Assembly: GCF_034424545.1 (NCBI RefSeq)
Contig: NZ_CP139970.1
Span: 3,410,001-3,474,000, forward strand
Direction: 5' to 3'
DNA: 64,000 nucleotides
Source: Trinickia caryophylli
GTDB taxonomy: Bacteria; Pseudomonadota; Gammaproteobacteria; Burkholderiales; Burkholderiaceae
In this document: one piece after another, positions 52,155-61,946 of the stretch
Layout: each line of letters begins with the position of its first letter
Numbering within the stretch: position 1 is the first letter of the stretch
The notes under the pieces: model-generated
Seen by the model: only the letters and a program-made list of their open reading frames with translations
What the model was told of the DNA's origin: nothing
The model's database searches: none
Position numbers and translations under genes: made by a program

Positions 52155-52192
52155 GCGCACCGAGGCCGCGCGCTTGCGCGGCGCTTGGTGCG
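52155..52192. terminator. Stem-loop after pmbA
   Basis: CGCACC (52156-52161) pairs with GGTGCG (52187-52192), and inside it GCCGCGC (52165-52171) pairs with GCGCGGC (52176-52182) around a GCTT loop. There is no T-tract. It lies in the 48-nt gap between convergent pmbA and the PepSY gene and may end both transcripts. Confidence 0.4.
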
Positions 52193-52202
52193 TTACCTGC
52201 TC

Positions 52203-53417
52203 TCAGGTTCTGATCGGCGAGCGTGACGGCGACAGCGCTGGCGCCGCACGGCGCCGTGCACGTGCCTTTTTCAGCCAGATGAGTACGCCCGTCAAGCTGA
52301 GCATGGCGACGACGATACCCATCGCGCTGATGATCACGCGGCCCGCCATGCCGGCGATACGGCCCGAGTGCAATGGAAATTGCGCTTGCATGAACAGATC
52401 GCCCGGCGAGCCCTTGCCGGGTATCTGACGGCCCACGAGCGCGCCCGTGCGCGCGTCCCAGTAAAGCCAGGCGTTGCCGAGCCCGATATCGCCATGCTCG
52501 TTGCCTGCGCCGAAGTAGCCGACGCCATACGCGGCGAGCGTGGGGACGAAGAAGATCGCGCCGGGTGCCTCCTTCAGCCCCTCGTCGCGCCCTGCGGCAA
52601 CGGCCATTTCTGCGATGCGTTCGCGGCTCAGTGCCGTTTCCACGGGGCCAAGTGGTTCGCGGCCGGCCGGGTTCGTGAACGGCGTAGCCGAAAGCGGCGA
52701 CAGCAGCGACACGAGGGGACGCACGACGGGCGCGCTCAGGTTCATCGACACCGACGTCACTGCCAGCACGAGCAACAGCCCCCATACCCATACGCCGCCC
52801 GAGCGGTGCAGATCGAATACGAGCGCGTGGCCGCCACGCCGCAACCGGAACGCGAAGGATTTGCGCCAGCTTTTCGCGCTGGGGAAGGCGAGCACGAGCG
52901 CCACCATGCCATCGAACATCCAGACGATGCCGACGAGGCCCATCAGCCAGGTGCCGAGGTCGATGCCGCGCAGTATCGGCAGATGCAGCGAGTAATGAAG
53001 CTTGTAGACGAACGGAAGAAGGTCGAGCCGGTTCAGCGATAGGGCGCCCCACTCGCGCCGGCCCTGCACCGCAGCGGTTGCCGGATCGACCGCCACCTGG
53101 GTAAAGCCCAGCACGTAGGGCCGTCCCGTGCGCGGGTCGACGCGTGGCGTGACGCTTACGATCAACGTATTGCCGGCCTCCACCTGCAACGGCAGATAGC
53201 TCACCATCAGTCGCGGATCGTTCGCTTCGATGCGTCTAGCCAACTCCAATGGGGGGAGCGGGGCGCCGCGCGTCGCAGCACGGTAGAACGTGGGGTTCAG
53301 CGCTGCATCGAGTTCGTGGTCCCAGGCGATGATCGCGCCGGTCAGCCCCGCAACGAACAAAAAAGCCGCCGTTGCAAGCCCGAACCAGCGATGCAGCCGG
53401 ACTAAAAGCGGCCTCAT
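52203..53417 (-). CDS. PepSY-associated membrane protein (iron-regulated, siderophore reductase-like)
   Basis: A 404-aa inner-membrane protein. The N-terminal RLHRWFGLATAAFLFVAGLTGAIIAWDHELDAALNP is the PepSY TM motif, and further helices lie at about 145-170, 190-215 and 345-372. These proteins commonly sit next to TonB siderophore receptors and are thought to reduce ferric siderophores or help uptake. Here it diverges from such a receptor. A perfect-arm palindrome resembling a Fur box (53507-53525) lies 90 nt upstream of its start. Confidence 0.87.
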   Translation of the reverse strand: MRPLLVRLHRWFGLATAAFLFVAGLTGAIIAWDHELDAALNPTFYRAATRGAPLPPLELARRIEANDPRLMVSYLPLQVEAGNTLIVSVTPRVDPRTGRPYVLGFTQVAVDPATAAVQGRREWGALSLNRLDLLPFVYKLHYSLHLPILRGIDLGTWLMGLVGIVWMFDGMVALVLAFPSAKSWRKSFAFRLRRGGHALVFDLHRSGGVWVWGLLLVLAVTSVSMNLSAPVVRPLVSLLSPLSATPFTNPAGREPLGPVETALSRERIAEMAVAAGRDEGLKEAPGAIFFVPTLAAYGVGYFGAGNEHGDIGLGNAWLYWDARTGALVGRQIPGKGSPGDLFMQAQFPLHSGRIAGMAGRVIISAMGIVVAMLSLTGVLIWLKKARARRRAAPALSPSRSPIRT

Positions 53418-53506
53418 GCCGCGCGCCTCACATGCCTGGAGGCCCCGAGGCGGGCCTTCGCGCGGTCCGCGCGCGTCGAGAGCAAAGACATGTTGCGTCC
53501 ATCGTA

Positions 53507-53525
53507 AATGCGAATTGTTCGCATT
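53507..53525. promoter_or_regulatory. Fur-box-like palindrome, PepSY side
   Basis: AATGCGAA and TTCGCATT are perfect inverted arms of 8 nt around a TTG centre. The form fits a 19-bp Fur operator with the GCGAAT-type half-sites often seen in betaproteobacteria. It is about 90 nt upstream of the PepSY start. Confidence 0.6.
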
Positions 53526-53671
53526 CTATGTGCGTTGCCGACGCCCGGCAAGTAAAACGAAAGCCCCCGCGTAGGGGTGGAACCGTTTCGTTGCGCCCCT
53601 CCCAAAGACCCTTTCACTTTCCTCCCACCCTTTCAATCCCGAAAATTTCCCGGTACCATCGCGACCTCAAT

Positions 53672-53690
53672 AATAAGAATAATTCGTATT
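53672..53690. promoter_or_regulatory. Fur-box-like palindrome, TonB receptor side
   Basis: AATAAGAATAATTCGTATT reads nearly the same on both strands (16 of 19 positions by hand). It lies 27 nt upstream of the receptor start in an AT-rich stretch, the right place for iron repression. Confidence 0.65.
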
Positions 53691-53716
53691 TCCATTAACA
53701 TCAACAGCTCAGACCA

Positions 53717-55888
53717 ATGAAGACCGCCGTCATCCGTCACGCTCCCTCTTTTCGCCGCAAGCCGGGTCCCGCCCGGCTCATCGCTTCACTGTTGTTCGCC
53801 GCCGGGCACGCGGGCCTCGTTTGCGCGCAAACGACGACGAACGCCGACGAGACATCCGCTGCGGCGAAAGGGGTGCTGCCCGCCGTCAAAGTAACCGCCG
53901 GCGCGGTGACGGATCCCGGGCAGCACCTGCGCACGGAGGTGACGAGCGGCGCGCTCGGCGCCCGCTCGCAACTCGACACGCCCTTCTCCACCACGGTCGT
54001 GACGAACGAGCAGTTGGCCGACCAGCAGACCTACAAGCTCGGCGACGTATTCATCGGCGATGCTTCGGTGACGGACAACAGCGGCGCCTATAGTGCCTGG
54101 GCCAGCTACATGACCGTGCGAGGCATGCAGCTCGACTGGCAGACGGGCTATCGCATCGACGGTATGCCGTTCATCGCGTACGGCATCACGATGCCGTACG
54201 AGCAACTGGATCGCGTGGAGCTTCTGAAGGGCCTGACGGGCTTCATGTACGGATTCGGCGCGCCGGGCGGCGTCGTCAACTACGTGACCAAGAAGCCCAC
54301 GGAAACGGTTCGAAGCGTCGACATCGGTTACCGGAACAACGGCGTGTGGAGCGAGCATGCCGATCTGGGCGGGCGCTTCGGTCCCGACGATATGTTCGGC
54401 GCGCGCCTGAACGTGACGCACGAGGACGGCAAGACCTACAACAATGGCAACGTCCGACGCGATACGGTGTCGCTCTCGCTCGACGGGCACCTGACGCGCG
54501 ACTTGTCGGTGAGCTTCGGCGCGCTTTATCAGAATCGGCACACCGATGGGCAGACGCCGTCAATCTATACGGGCTCGCTGCCGGGCGGGAGTCTGCCGTC
54601 GACCATCAGCGCCGGCAACAGCAACCTCGCCGGCAACGATCAGTATCTGAACACGAACCTGCAGCTCTACACGGCGGGTGTGCGCTATCAACTCTCGCCC
54701 GACTGGGCGTTCAGTTCGACGTTCAGCTACAGCCAGGTCTCGCGAGAGCGTAACGAGAGTACGCTCTATCTGCTCGATAGCGCCGGCAACTATTCCGATG
54801 CGCGCTGGAACGGCAAGGAAGGCCATCAGTTCAGCCTTTGGCAAGGCATGTTCGAAGGCAAGGTGAAGACGGGGCCGTTCTCGCACGACCTCGTGCTCGG
54901 TGCGGCATGGCAGCGGCAGACCAACGACTACGCCCGCAACTCGACGTTCGCAACCCTCGGCGCGGGCAATCTGTACTCGTCGGACCCTTATCGCTACTAC
55001 AGCCCAGGCGGTCTCGAGACCTATCGCGATAGCGACATCACGCAAAAGTCGCTGTTCGCGAGCGACACGATGCACCTGACGAGCCGCCTGTCGGTGCTGG
55101 CCGGCCTGCGCTATACGAACTATCAGCAGAACTCGTACACGACATCGGGTGCGCTCAGTTCGTCCTACGACCAAAGCGGCGTACTCACGCCGACCTTCGC
55201 GGTCATGTACAAGCTCGACCCGCAGACGACGCTCTACGCGAGCTATGTCGAGTCGCTCGAACAAGGCGCGCGCGTGGGCGATACCTATGCGAACGCCGGT
55301 CAGCTGCTGAGGCCGCTGCGCAGCCGCCAGTACGAGCTCGGAATTAAGACCGAGCGCTCGCGCTGGAGCGCCTCGGCTGCCGTCTTTCGCATCGAGCGCG
55401 GCGCGGAATACGCCAACGCCAGCAACGTCTACGTTCAGGACGGCGAGTCGATCTTTCAGGGTGTCGAGGCTGGCGGGGCTTTGCGGCTCGGTCGCGACTG
55501 GCGCGTTTCCGGCGACCTGATGCTGCTCGACTCCTGGTACGCGAAGGGCTCCGCGTACAACGGCAACCGCGTGGCGGGCGCGCCCACCTTCGTGGCGGCC
55601 GGACGCATCGCCTATACGGTGCCTTACTTGCCGGGCCTGCAGGTTGGCGTCGACGCCAAGTTTACCGGCAACACGCAATTGCGGGCCGCCGGGGATCTGA
55701 AGGTACCCGGGTTCCTGCTCGTCAACCTCGGGGCGAGCTACATGACGCGTATCGGCGGACATGACGTGACGCTGCGCGCGGCGCTCGACAATGTCCTGAA
55801 CCGCCGTTACTGGGAGTTCCAGTACGCCGACTACGTCAAGCCCGGCGATCCGCGTACGATCAGTCTGAACGCGAAGATCGATTTCTAG
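53717..55888 (+). CDS. TonB-dependent siderophore receptor
   Basis: A 723-aa outer-membrane receptor. An N-terminal signal of about 38 residues ends near VCAQ. The plug domain contains DTPFSTTVVTNEQLADQQ, YMTVRGMQLD, RIDGMPFI and VELLKGLTGFMYGFGAPGGVVNYVTKKP. The C-terminal beta-barrel ends in LNAKIDF with the terminal Phe required for assembly. It takes up ferric siderophores using TonB energy. No siderophore synthesis gene or ABC transporter is in the window, so it may use a xenosiderophore. Substrate unknown. Confidence 0.93.
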   Translation: MKTAVIRHAPSFRRKPGPARLIASLLFAAGHAGLVCAQTTTNADETSAAAKGVLPAVKVTAGAVTDPGQHLRTEVTSGALGARSQLDTPFSTTVVTNEQLADQQTYKLGDVFIGDASVTDNSGAYSAWASYMTVRGMQLDWQTGYRIDGMPFIAYGITMPYEQLDRVELLKGLTGFMYGFGAPGGVVNYVTKKPTETVRSVDIGYRNNGVWSEHADLGGRFGPDDMFGARLNVTHEDGKTYNNGNVRRDTVSLSLDGHLTRDLSVSFGALYQNRHTDGQTPSIYTGSLPGGSLPSTISAGNSNLAGNDQYLNTNLQLYTAGVRYQLSPDWAFSSTFSYSQVSRERNESTLYLLDSAGNYSDARWNGKEGHQFSLWQGMFEGKVKTGPFSHDLVLGAAWQRQTNDYARNSTFATLGAGNLYSSDPYRYYSPGGLETYRDSDITQKSLFASDTMHLTSRLSVLAGLRYTNYQQNSYTTSGALSSSYDQSGVLTPTFAVMYKLDPQTTLYASYVESLEQGARVGDTYANAGQLLRPLRSRQYELGIKTERSRWSASAAVFRIERGAEYANASNVYVQDGESIFQGVEAGGALRLGRDWRVSGDLMLLDSWYAKGSAYNGNRVAGAPTFVAAGRIAYTVPYLPGLQVGVDAKFTGNTQLRAAGDLKVPGFLLVNLGASYMTRIGGHDVTLRAALDNVLNRRYWEFQYADYVKPGDPRTISLNAKIDF

Positions 55889-55909
55889 GCGCGCGCCGTC
55901 GACGCCGCT

Positions 55910-56410
55910 TTACCGCGCAGCCGCCACGCGCGCATACACGACGCGCGCATAGTCGAACCCGTCGGCGCCCTCGAGGCGGTGCGGCTCGTGCGACACGGCG
56001 TGCCACTGTGCCGGATCGGGGGCGGGAAACGTCGCGTCGCCCTCGAAATCGGCGTCGATCTCGGTCACGATGAGTTTGTCTGCGTGCCCGATCGCCTGCC
56101 GATACAGCTCAGTGCCGCCGATGAGAAACGCCTCCGGGGCATCGGCTGCGAGGGCGAGCGCGGCGTCGATGCTCGTTGCGGTCTCGCATCCGTCGAAACG
56201 TCGGAATGCATCGCGCGTCACCACGATATTGCGCCGGCCGGGCAGCGGTCTGCCGATCGACTCATGCGTCTTGCGACCCATGATGATCGGCGCGCCCATC
56301 GTCGTTCGCTTGAAGAACGCGAGGTCTTCGGGCAGGCGCCAGGGTAGCTGGTTGTCGCGGCCGATCACGCCGTTGCGGGCGCGAGCGACGATCAGGGTCA
56401 ACGTCGTCAT
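55910..56410 (-). CDS. folA: Dihydrofolate reductase
   Basis: A 166-aa enzyme that reduces dihydrofolate with NADPH. The N-terminus [33 protein letters not shown], the [23 protein letters not shown] segment and the later [15 protein letters not shown] are the family landmarks. It converges with the TonB receptor gene. thyA, its metabolic partner, lies 4.5 kb away on the other strand. Confidence 0.96.
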   Translation of the reverse strand: MTTLTLIVARARNGVIGRDNQLPWRLPEDLAFFKRTTMGAPIIMGRKTHESIGRPLPGRRNIVVTRDAFRRFDGCETATSIDAALALAADAPEAFLIGGTELYRQAIGHADKLIVTEIDADFEGDATFPAPDPAQWHAVSHEPHRLEGADGFDYARVVYARVAAAR

Positions 56411-56522
56411 CTGGGAGGGCTAACCGAAAAAGCAGAGATGCGCCGATTTTACGCGACGCGCGCCCGCTTCTCGTCCATCCGTTGTTTGCGTCTGCCGCAT
56501 GCACGCAACCCCGGCCGCGGCA

Positions 56523-58016
56523 TCAGTCGCGTTCGTCGTCGTGTGTCCCCGCCGCGCCGGCCTTCTCTTGCTCGTTTCCATTGCCCGAGCGCAGCCCGTG
56601 AGCGCTCATGAGCCGATACAGCGTCACGCGCGAAATGCCGAGATCCGCTGCCGCTTCGTTGAGCCGGTGACGGTGGCGCAGCAACGCCGCTTCGATGGCG
56701 CGTTTTTCCGCAGCGTCGCGCGCCTGCGCGAGCGTTGTCGTCTGCTGGTCGGTGAATTGCGTCAGCCCGAGGTCGTCGGCCGAGATCAGCTTGCCTTCGG
56801 CCATCACGATCGCGCGCCTCACGCGGTTGATCAGTTCGCGCACATTGCCGGGCCAGCCGTAGCTGTGCATCGCCTCCACGGCCGATGGCGCGAAGCCGCG
56901 GATCTTGCGCGTGCTGTCGGCCTTGAACCGATGCAGGACATGATGCGCCAGGATCTCGATGTCCTTGCCGCGGGCGCGCAGCGGCGGCTCGTCGATGCGA
57001 AGTACGCACAGGCGATGGAACAGGTCGGCACGGAAGCGCCCTTCGCGCATCGCGGCCTCGAGATCGACGTGCGTGGCGGAGATCACACGTACATTCACCG
57101 CAACCGACTCGCGTCCGCCGAGCCGCTCGATCTTGCCCTCCTGGAGAAAGCGCAGCAGACTCGCCTGGCTCTCGAGCGGCAGATCGCCGATTTCGTCGAG
57201 AAAAAGCGTGCCACCATTGGCCGCCTCCACGCGCCCGATCTTGCGCTGGCTTGCGCCAGTGAAGGCGCCGCGCTCATAGCCGAAGAGCTCGGACTGGAGC
57301 AGGTGGTGAGGGATGGCGCCGCAGTTGATGGCAACGAAAGGCGCTTTGCGCCTCGGCGAGCGTTCGTGAAGCGCGAGCGCCGTCAGCTCCTTGCCGGTAC
57401 CCGATTCGCCCGAGATGAAGACGGCGGCATCCGTATTCGCGACCTTGCGGATGGTGCGAAAAAGCTGCTGCATGGCTTCGCAGGTGCCGACCATTTCGTC
57501 GTCGCCGGCCGTCGCGATGCAGGACACCACGTCGAAATCGCCCAGCGTCACCATGCCGAAGGCATGCCCCGCAAGATAGTCGACGGTCTGATAGGAGACG
57601 GGCGTCTTCACATAGTCGAAGCAGTAATGACGGATCAGCCGCCGCACATCGGGCTCGGCGAGCCGTTCGGGGCTCGCGAGCGCGATCCAGCCGATCTGTT
57701 GTTGCCGCAGGCTCGATTCGAGCGAGGCGAGGTCGCGCGCGTTGAACCGCGTCAGGTCGACGATGCCGGCATAGGGGTTCTCGGGGCGGGCGATCCGCGC
57801 GGCGTCGCCGGGCGAGCACGCAACCGAGACATGCCAGCCACGGCTTGTCAGATGTTCGATGAGCGTATCGTCGGGAATTCTCGCCGCATAGACGAGCGCG
57901 CGTTTCCGGGTGCTGTCGGTTTCGGCATAGCGGCCTGCTTGCGTGCGAGCCGCGCCATCGAGCGAGGTGCCAGCCCCCGAAGGCCCGATGTTGGTCAGAT
58001 GGATGGTGTCGCGCAC
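56523..58016 (-). CDS. Sigma54-dependent activator with divergent N-terminal domain (copy 1)
   Basis: A 497-aa bacterial enhancer-binding protein. The AAA+ domain has Walker A GESGTGKE (203-210), the sigma54-contact loop GAFTGA (250-255) and Walker B TLFLDE (270-275). A Fis-type HTH (AAADLGISRVTLYRLMSAHGL) lies near the C-terminus. The N-terminal domain (about 1-175) resembles a receiver only loosely and shares the CFDY motif and a GHAFGMV segment with copy 2. It recalls the VpsR type, but no phospho-acceptor is evident. The GTG at 58016 has GCGAGGAGACATC. An acidic tail follows the HTH. Confidence 0.9.
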   Translation of the reverse strand: MRDTIHLTNIGPSGAGTSLDGAARTQAGRYAETDSTRKRALVYAARIPDDTLIEHLTSRGWHVSVACSPGDAARIARPENPYAGIVDLTRFNARDLASLESSLRQQQIGWIALASPERLAEPDVRRLIRHYCFDYVKTPVSYQTVDYLAGHAFGMVTLGDFDVVSCIATAGDDEMVGTCEAMQQLFRTIRKVANTDAAVFISGESGTGKELTALALHERSPRRKAPFVAINCGAIPHHLLQSELFGYERGAFTGASQRKIGRVEAANGGTLFLDEIGDLPLESQASLLRFLQEGKIERLGGRESVAVNVRVISATHVDLEAAMREGRFRADLFHRLCVLRIDEPPLRARGKDIEILAHHVLHRFKADSTRKIRGFAPSAVEAMHSYGWPGNVRELINRVRRAIVMAEGKLISADDLGLTQFTDQQTTTLAQARDAAEKRAIEAALLRHRHRLNEAAADLGISRVTLYRLMSAHGLRSGNGNEQEKAGAAGTHDDERD

Positions 58017-59381
58017 GATGTCTCCTCGCGATCGGGCTTCAGAGGAGGGGCGGAAGCGGCGAGCGCGGGCATGCCCTTCCTGGCGCTCCCGCGTCGTACC
58101 GGCCTGGGCCACACGGCGCAAAAGGGGCGGCGCGCTTCCCGTACCTTCGGCAGATGCTCGATTCGACAGCGTGCGTTGTCACAGACGGCCCAAGGTGCCG
58201 CACGAATGGTGCTGACAGGCTGATCATTGTTTTCCCCCGGTTTGCAGCGGGCCGCGACGTCTTTCGCCTGGCCGGTCCCGGCGCGCTGCCATGACTACCG
58301 CAGCCGTGCGTAACGCGCTGTTGTCGCTGCGCGGCGCCGCCTCGAACGGCGCCGGTGCGTTACTGACGCCGGCTGCATGACTGCAAGCGTAGAAGCAACC
58401 CGCGTAAGCCGCGCGTTGCTTGCCGCACATTTCGCAATGCATCGGCGGTTTCGCCGCAGCGCTTCTGTGCGAAAGCAGACCCGCCGGCGGCGGTCCCTGC
58501 GCTCACCGCGCGAAGGGACCGCATGGATAAAAAAGTGCCCGCCGGGGGACGGAGCACAAACCGGTCGATGTTTGTCTCGATCTGTCGTTCTCACGCGATC
58601 GCACGATGACACGCGTGGCCGCACCCGTGGCGTCCAATGGCTATGGATTGGCGTACGCATGCGGTATCGCAACGGAAGTCCCATCGTGTCGGCAGGCGCC
58701 GGTAGCGGCGTCGGCACTGGCGCAGGTCGCGCGATCTCGTCCCAGAGTATGACGCTCGACGCATGCGGCTCTTGATGCGGCGGCCTTCGCCACGCACGCG
58801 ACAAGCGTCGCGCGCTCGAGTGCATGCGCCTTCGCAGACGAACTGGGCGACGCAATTGCATGACGCTGCCTCCGTTGTTGCGAAGCCATGGAGCGAAAGA
58901 CATGCCATTGCCGCGAGATCATTGCGGCAATTGGGGCCGAGCCGCATTGCTCGAATTGAGTAACCGGGAATTGCACCAAATCGTTTCATGGATGAAACGA
59001 GTGCGTCCCGATCTTCATTGAGAAGGGTTTGCGAAGCGCCGGTGCTGTCGCAAAGAGTCACGAGGTCAAAGCAACGCTCGGCAACGATGGCGGACGCGGT
59101 CTGGCGTGTGCCCGAGCCTGCGCTTCCAATTTTGTTACATATGCTCAGGATGCTGAACGACGGCCCCTATAGTAAGCTTTTGAAGCGGTTTTCTTTCTTG
59201 AAAAAAGGCCAATCGAAGGCCATTGCTATTAATAATTCCTTTAGACGTTGGATGCAATGTAGCGGGGAGGAGACGACTTGATCGGCGTATGAAGCGAAGC
59301 GAGACGCCGGGATTCGGGCGAGGCGGGTGCGACGAGCCTGCGTGAAAGCCCGAAATGGTCGATAGCAACGAGGTCTGAACA
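58017..59381. other. Large apparently non-coding region between the two sigma54 regulators
   Basis: This 1,365-nt stretch has only short overlapping reading frames with atypical amino acid composition, none with a convincing ribosome-binding site or family match. Most is GC-rich, but 59115-59265 is clearly AT-richer, with T- and A-runs and a TATAGT at 59168-59173 that could be a -10. I found no -24/-12 sigma54 promoter on either strand by eye. It may hold long leaders, an sRNA, or the remains of a lost gene. Confidence 0.45.
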
Positions 59382-60752
59382 ATGGAACCCGCTAAACGCC
59401 ATTTGATTTACGTAACGCGAAACGCCAGCGCGCAATTGAGCGCGCAGTTCGTGCAGCGCGGGTGGGAAGTCGACGTCGTGGCGAACGCACGCGATGTGCG
59501 CCGGGCGATACGCGGCGATGCGGCCGCGGGAGGCCTCCTCGATCTCGCGTGCGGGTTCGATGGGCAGGAGATCGACGCGCTCGAGCCTTGCCTCATGCTG
59601 CCGAGCATCGGCTGGGTGGCTGCCACCGTACCCGGGCAGTTGCAGGACGGCGCGCTGCGCCGGCTCGTGCGCGATTACTGTTTCGATTACGTGACGATGC
59701 CCGACGAAGCTCGCCGCATCGTCGATTCGGTCGGTCACGCCTATGGCATGGTGGTGTTGTCGGATGCCGAAGACGAACAGTCTGCGCGCGTGGGCGAAGG
59801 TGAAATGATCGGCTCGTGCGAGGCGATGCGAGCACTCTTTCGTGCAATCCGCAAAGTCGCGATGACCGACGCGCCCGTGTTCGTCTCGGGCGAGTCGGGC
59901 ACGGGCAAGGAGTTGAGCGCGCTTGCGATCCACGAGCGTTCGCCCCGTCGCCATGCACCATTCGTCGCCATCAATTGCGGCGCCATTCCCCCGCATCTTT
60001 TGCAATCGGAATTGTTCGGCTACGAACGCGGCGCGTTCACCGGCGCGAACCAGCGCAAGATCGGCCGTATCGAAGCGGCTCACGGTGGTACGCTTTTTCT
60101 CGATGAGATCGGCGACCTGCCGCTCGAAAGCCAGGCGAGCCTGCTGCGCTTTCTTCAGGAGGGCAAGATCGAACGGCTCGGCGGCCATGACACGATTCCT
60201 GTCGACGTGCGTATCATTTCGGCGACGCACGTGGACATGCATCGCGCCATGATGGAAAGCCGGTTCCGCGGGGATCTCTATCATCGGCTGTGCGTTCTGC
60301 AGATCGACGAGCCACCGCTGCGGGCGCGGGGCAGGGATATCGAGCTGCTCGCGCGCCATATGCTCGAACGTTACCGCAAGGATGCGAGCCGCCGCTTGCG
60401 CGGCTTTTCGGCCGATGCGATCGCCGCCCTGCACAACTACCGCTGGCCAGGAAACGTGCGCGAGCTGATCAACCGTGTGCGTCGTGCGATCGTCATGTCG
60501 GAAGGCCGGCTCATCACGGCGCGCGACCTCGAACTCGTGGAATATGTCGAAGTCGTTCCTATCTCGCTCGCGCAGGCTCGCGAGGCTGCCGAACGGCAGG
60601 CGATCGAGCTGGCCTTGCTGCGCCATCGAGGGCGCCTCGGCGATGCGGCGCACGAACTCGGTATATCGCGCGTGACCCTCTATCGGCTGCTCGGCGCGCA
60701 CGGCATGCGCCACGTCGAGGTGCATCCGGGCTCGAATCGCATGACGAGTTGA
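59382..60752 (+). CDS. Sigma54-dependent activator with divergent N-terminal domain (copy 2)
   Basis: A 456-aa enhancer-binding protein paralogous to copy 1. Walker A is GESGTGKE (170-177), the sigma54 loop GAFTGA (217-222) and Walker B TLFLDE (237-242); the Fis HTH (AAHELGISRVTLYRLLGAHGM type) is near the end. The AAA+ and HTH parts are nearly identical to copy 1 over long stretches, while the N-terminal domains have drifted. The shared CFDYV segment precedes a GHAYGMVVL turn. The start is ATG 59382 with GAGGTCTG upstream. Confidence 0.9.
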   Translation: MEPAKRHLIYVTRNASAQLSAQFVQRGWEVDVVANARDVRRAIRGDAAAGGLLDLACGFDGQEIDALEPCLMLPSIGWVAATVPGQLQDGALRRLVRDYCFDYVTMPDEARRIVDSVGHAYGMVVLSDAEDEQSARVGEGEMIGSCEAMRALFRAIRKVAMTDAPVFVSGESGTGKELSALAIHERSPRRHAPFVAINCGAIPPHLLQSELFGYERGAFTGANQRKIGRIEAAHGGTLFLDEIGDLPLESQASLLRFLQEGKIERLGGHDTIPVDVRIISATHVDMHRAMMESRFRGDLYHRLCVLQIDEPPLRARGRDIELLARHMLERYRKDASRRLRGFSADAIAALHNYRWPGNVRELINRVRRAIVMSEGRLITARDLELVEYVEVVPISLAQAREAAERQAIELALLRHRGRLGDAAHELGISRVTLYRLLGAHGMRHVEVHPGSNRMTS

Positions 60753-60895
60753 ATCGGGTGCGGGATTTGCGTCGGTAATGGGCTGAGACGGCGCAGGGGC
60801 GCCGCCGAAACGTGCCGCCCGCGCCTTGGTAGAATCGTGCCTTACGCGAACGGGCGCTTGGCCGGCCACCTCGCCTCGAGCATGAGGAAACACCA

Positions 60896-61867
60896 ATGAA
60901 ACAGTATCTCGACCTTGTCCGCACGATCCTCGATACGGGTGCGTGGCAGGAAAACCGCACGGGCATCCGTACGATCAGCATGCCCGGCGCGATGATGCGC
61001 TTCGACTTGCAGGAAGGCTTTCCTGCCGTCACGACGAAAAAGCTTGCGTTCAAGTCGGCGATCGGCGAGTTGGTGGGCTTTCTGCGCGCATCGCGCAGCG
61101 CCGCAGATTTTCGCGATCTCGGCTGCAAGGTGTGGGATGCGAACGCCAACGACAACGCCGAATGGCTCGCGAACCCGTATCGCGAAGGTCCGGACGATCT
61201 GGGCGACATCTACGGCGTGCAATGGCGTCAGTGGCCTGCCTACAAGGTGCTCGATGCGCAGGCCGCCGCGTGCATCGAGGACGCGCGCGCGCGTGGCTAC
61301 CGGATCGTCACGCAGTTCGAGGAAGCAGGGCAGGCGAAGGTCCTGCTCTATAAGGCGATCGATCAATTGCGGCAATGCCTCGACACGATCATGAGCCGCC
61401 CCACCGATCGACGCATTCTTTTTCATGGCTGGAATCCCGCGGCGCTCGACGAGATCGCGCTTCCCGCCTGCCATCTGCTCTACCAGTTCATACCCAACGT
61501 CACGCGCCGCGAGATTTCGCTGTGCCTCTACATCCGCAGCAACGACGTGGGCCTCGGCACGCCGTTCAATCTCGCGGAAGGGGCGGCGCTGCTCACGCTC
61601 GTGGGGCGGCTGACGGGATACACGCCGCGTTGGTTCACCTATTTCATCGGCGATGCCCACATCTACGAGAACCAGCTCGATATGTTGCAGCGGCAACTCG
61701 AACGCACGCCGCTCGAGCGCCCCCGGCTCGTGATTGCCGACCGTGTTCCCGCCTATGCGGAGACTGGCCGCTACGAACCGGAGTGGCTCGAAAAGGTCGA
61801 GCCCGCCGATTTCTCGCTGGTGGGCTACCGCCATCACGAGCCGCTGACCGCGCCCATGGCCGTCTGA
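60896..61867 (+). CDS. thyA: Thymidylate synthase
   Basis: A 323-aa enzyme that methylates dUMP to dTMP with methylenetetrahydrofolate. The catalytic Cys192 is in [10 protein letters not shown]; the dUMP-binding [15 protein letters not shown] and [14 protein letters not shown] follow. The protein is about 60 residues longer than E. coli ThyA because of an insertion after the YGVQWRQWP segment (about residues 115-170), the long form. It is followed by a strong terminator. Confidence 0.97.
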   Translation: MKQYLDLVRTILDTGAWQENRTGIRTISMPGAMMRFDLQEGFPAVTTKKLAFKSAIGELVGFLRASRSAADFRDLGCKVWDANANDNAEWLANPYREGPDDLGDIYGVQWRQWPAYKVLDAQAAACIEDARARGYRIVTQFEEAGQAKVLLYKAIDQLRQCLDTIMSRPTDRRILFHGWNPAALDEIALPACHLLYQFIPNVTRREISLCLYIRSNDVGLGTPFNLAEGAALLTLVGRLTGYTPRWFTYFIGDAHIYENQLDMLQRQLERTPLERPRLVIADRVPAYAETGRYEPEWLEKVEPADFSLVGYRHHEPLTAPMAV

Positions 61868-61889
61868 ACGCGAGCGCGTCCACACCGTC

Positions 61890-61931
61890 AGCGCCCGCCG
61901 CGATGCCATCGCGGCGGGCGCTTTCGCTTTT
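61890..61931. terminator. Bidirectional terminator between thyA and the FecR-like gene
   Basis: A perfect 15-bp stem (61890-61904 and 61908-61922) with a GCC loop, followed by TTTCGCTTTT. It lies between two convergent genes and can serve thyA and, less well, the opposite gene. Confidence 0.88.
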
Positions 61932-61946
61932 GCGGCCTTTTGCGGT

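Noticed and set aside
58377..59281. Short frames between the sigma54 regulators (for example 58377-58775 and 58988-59281, plus strand)
   Set aside because: Overlapping in several frames and both strands, atypical composition, no good ribosome-binding site and no recognisable domain. Not called as genes, but the region is listed as a finding.
58017..59381. Sigma54 (-24/-12) promoter for the divergent regulators
   Set aside because: No TGGC-N8-TTGC type match was found by eye on either strand; near matches had wrong spacing.
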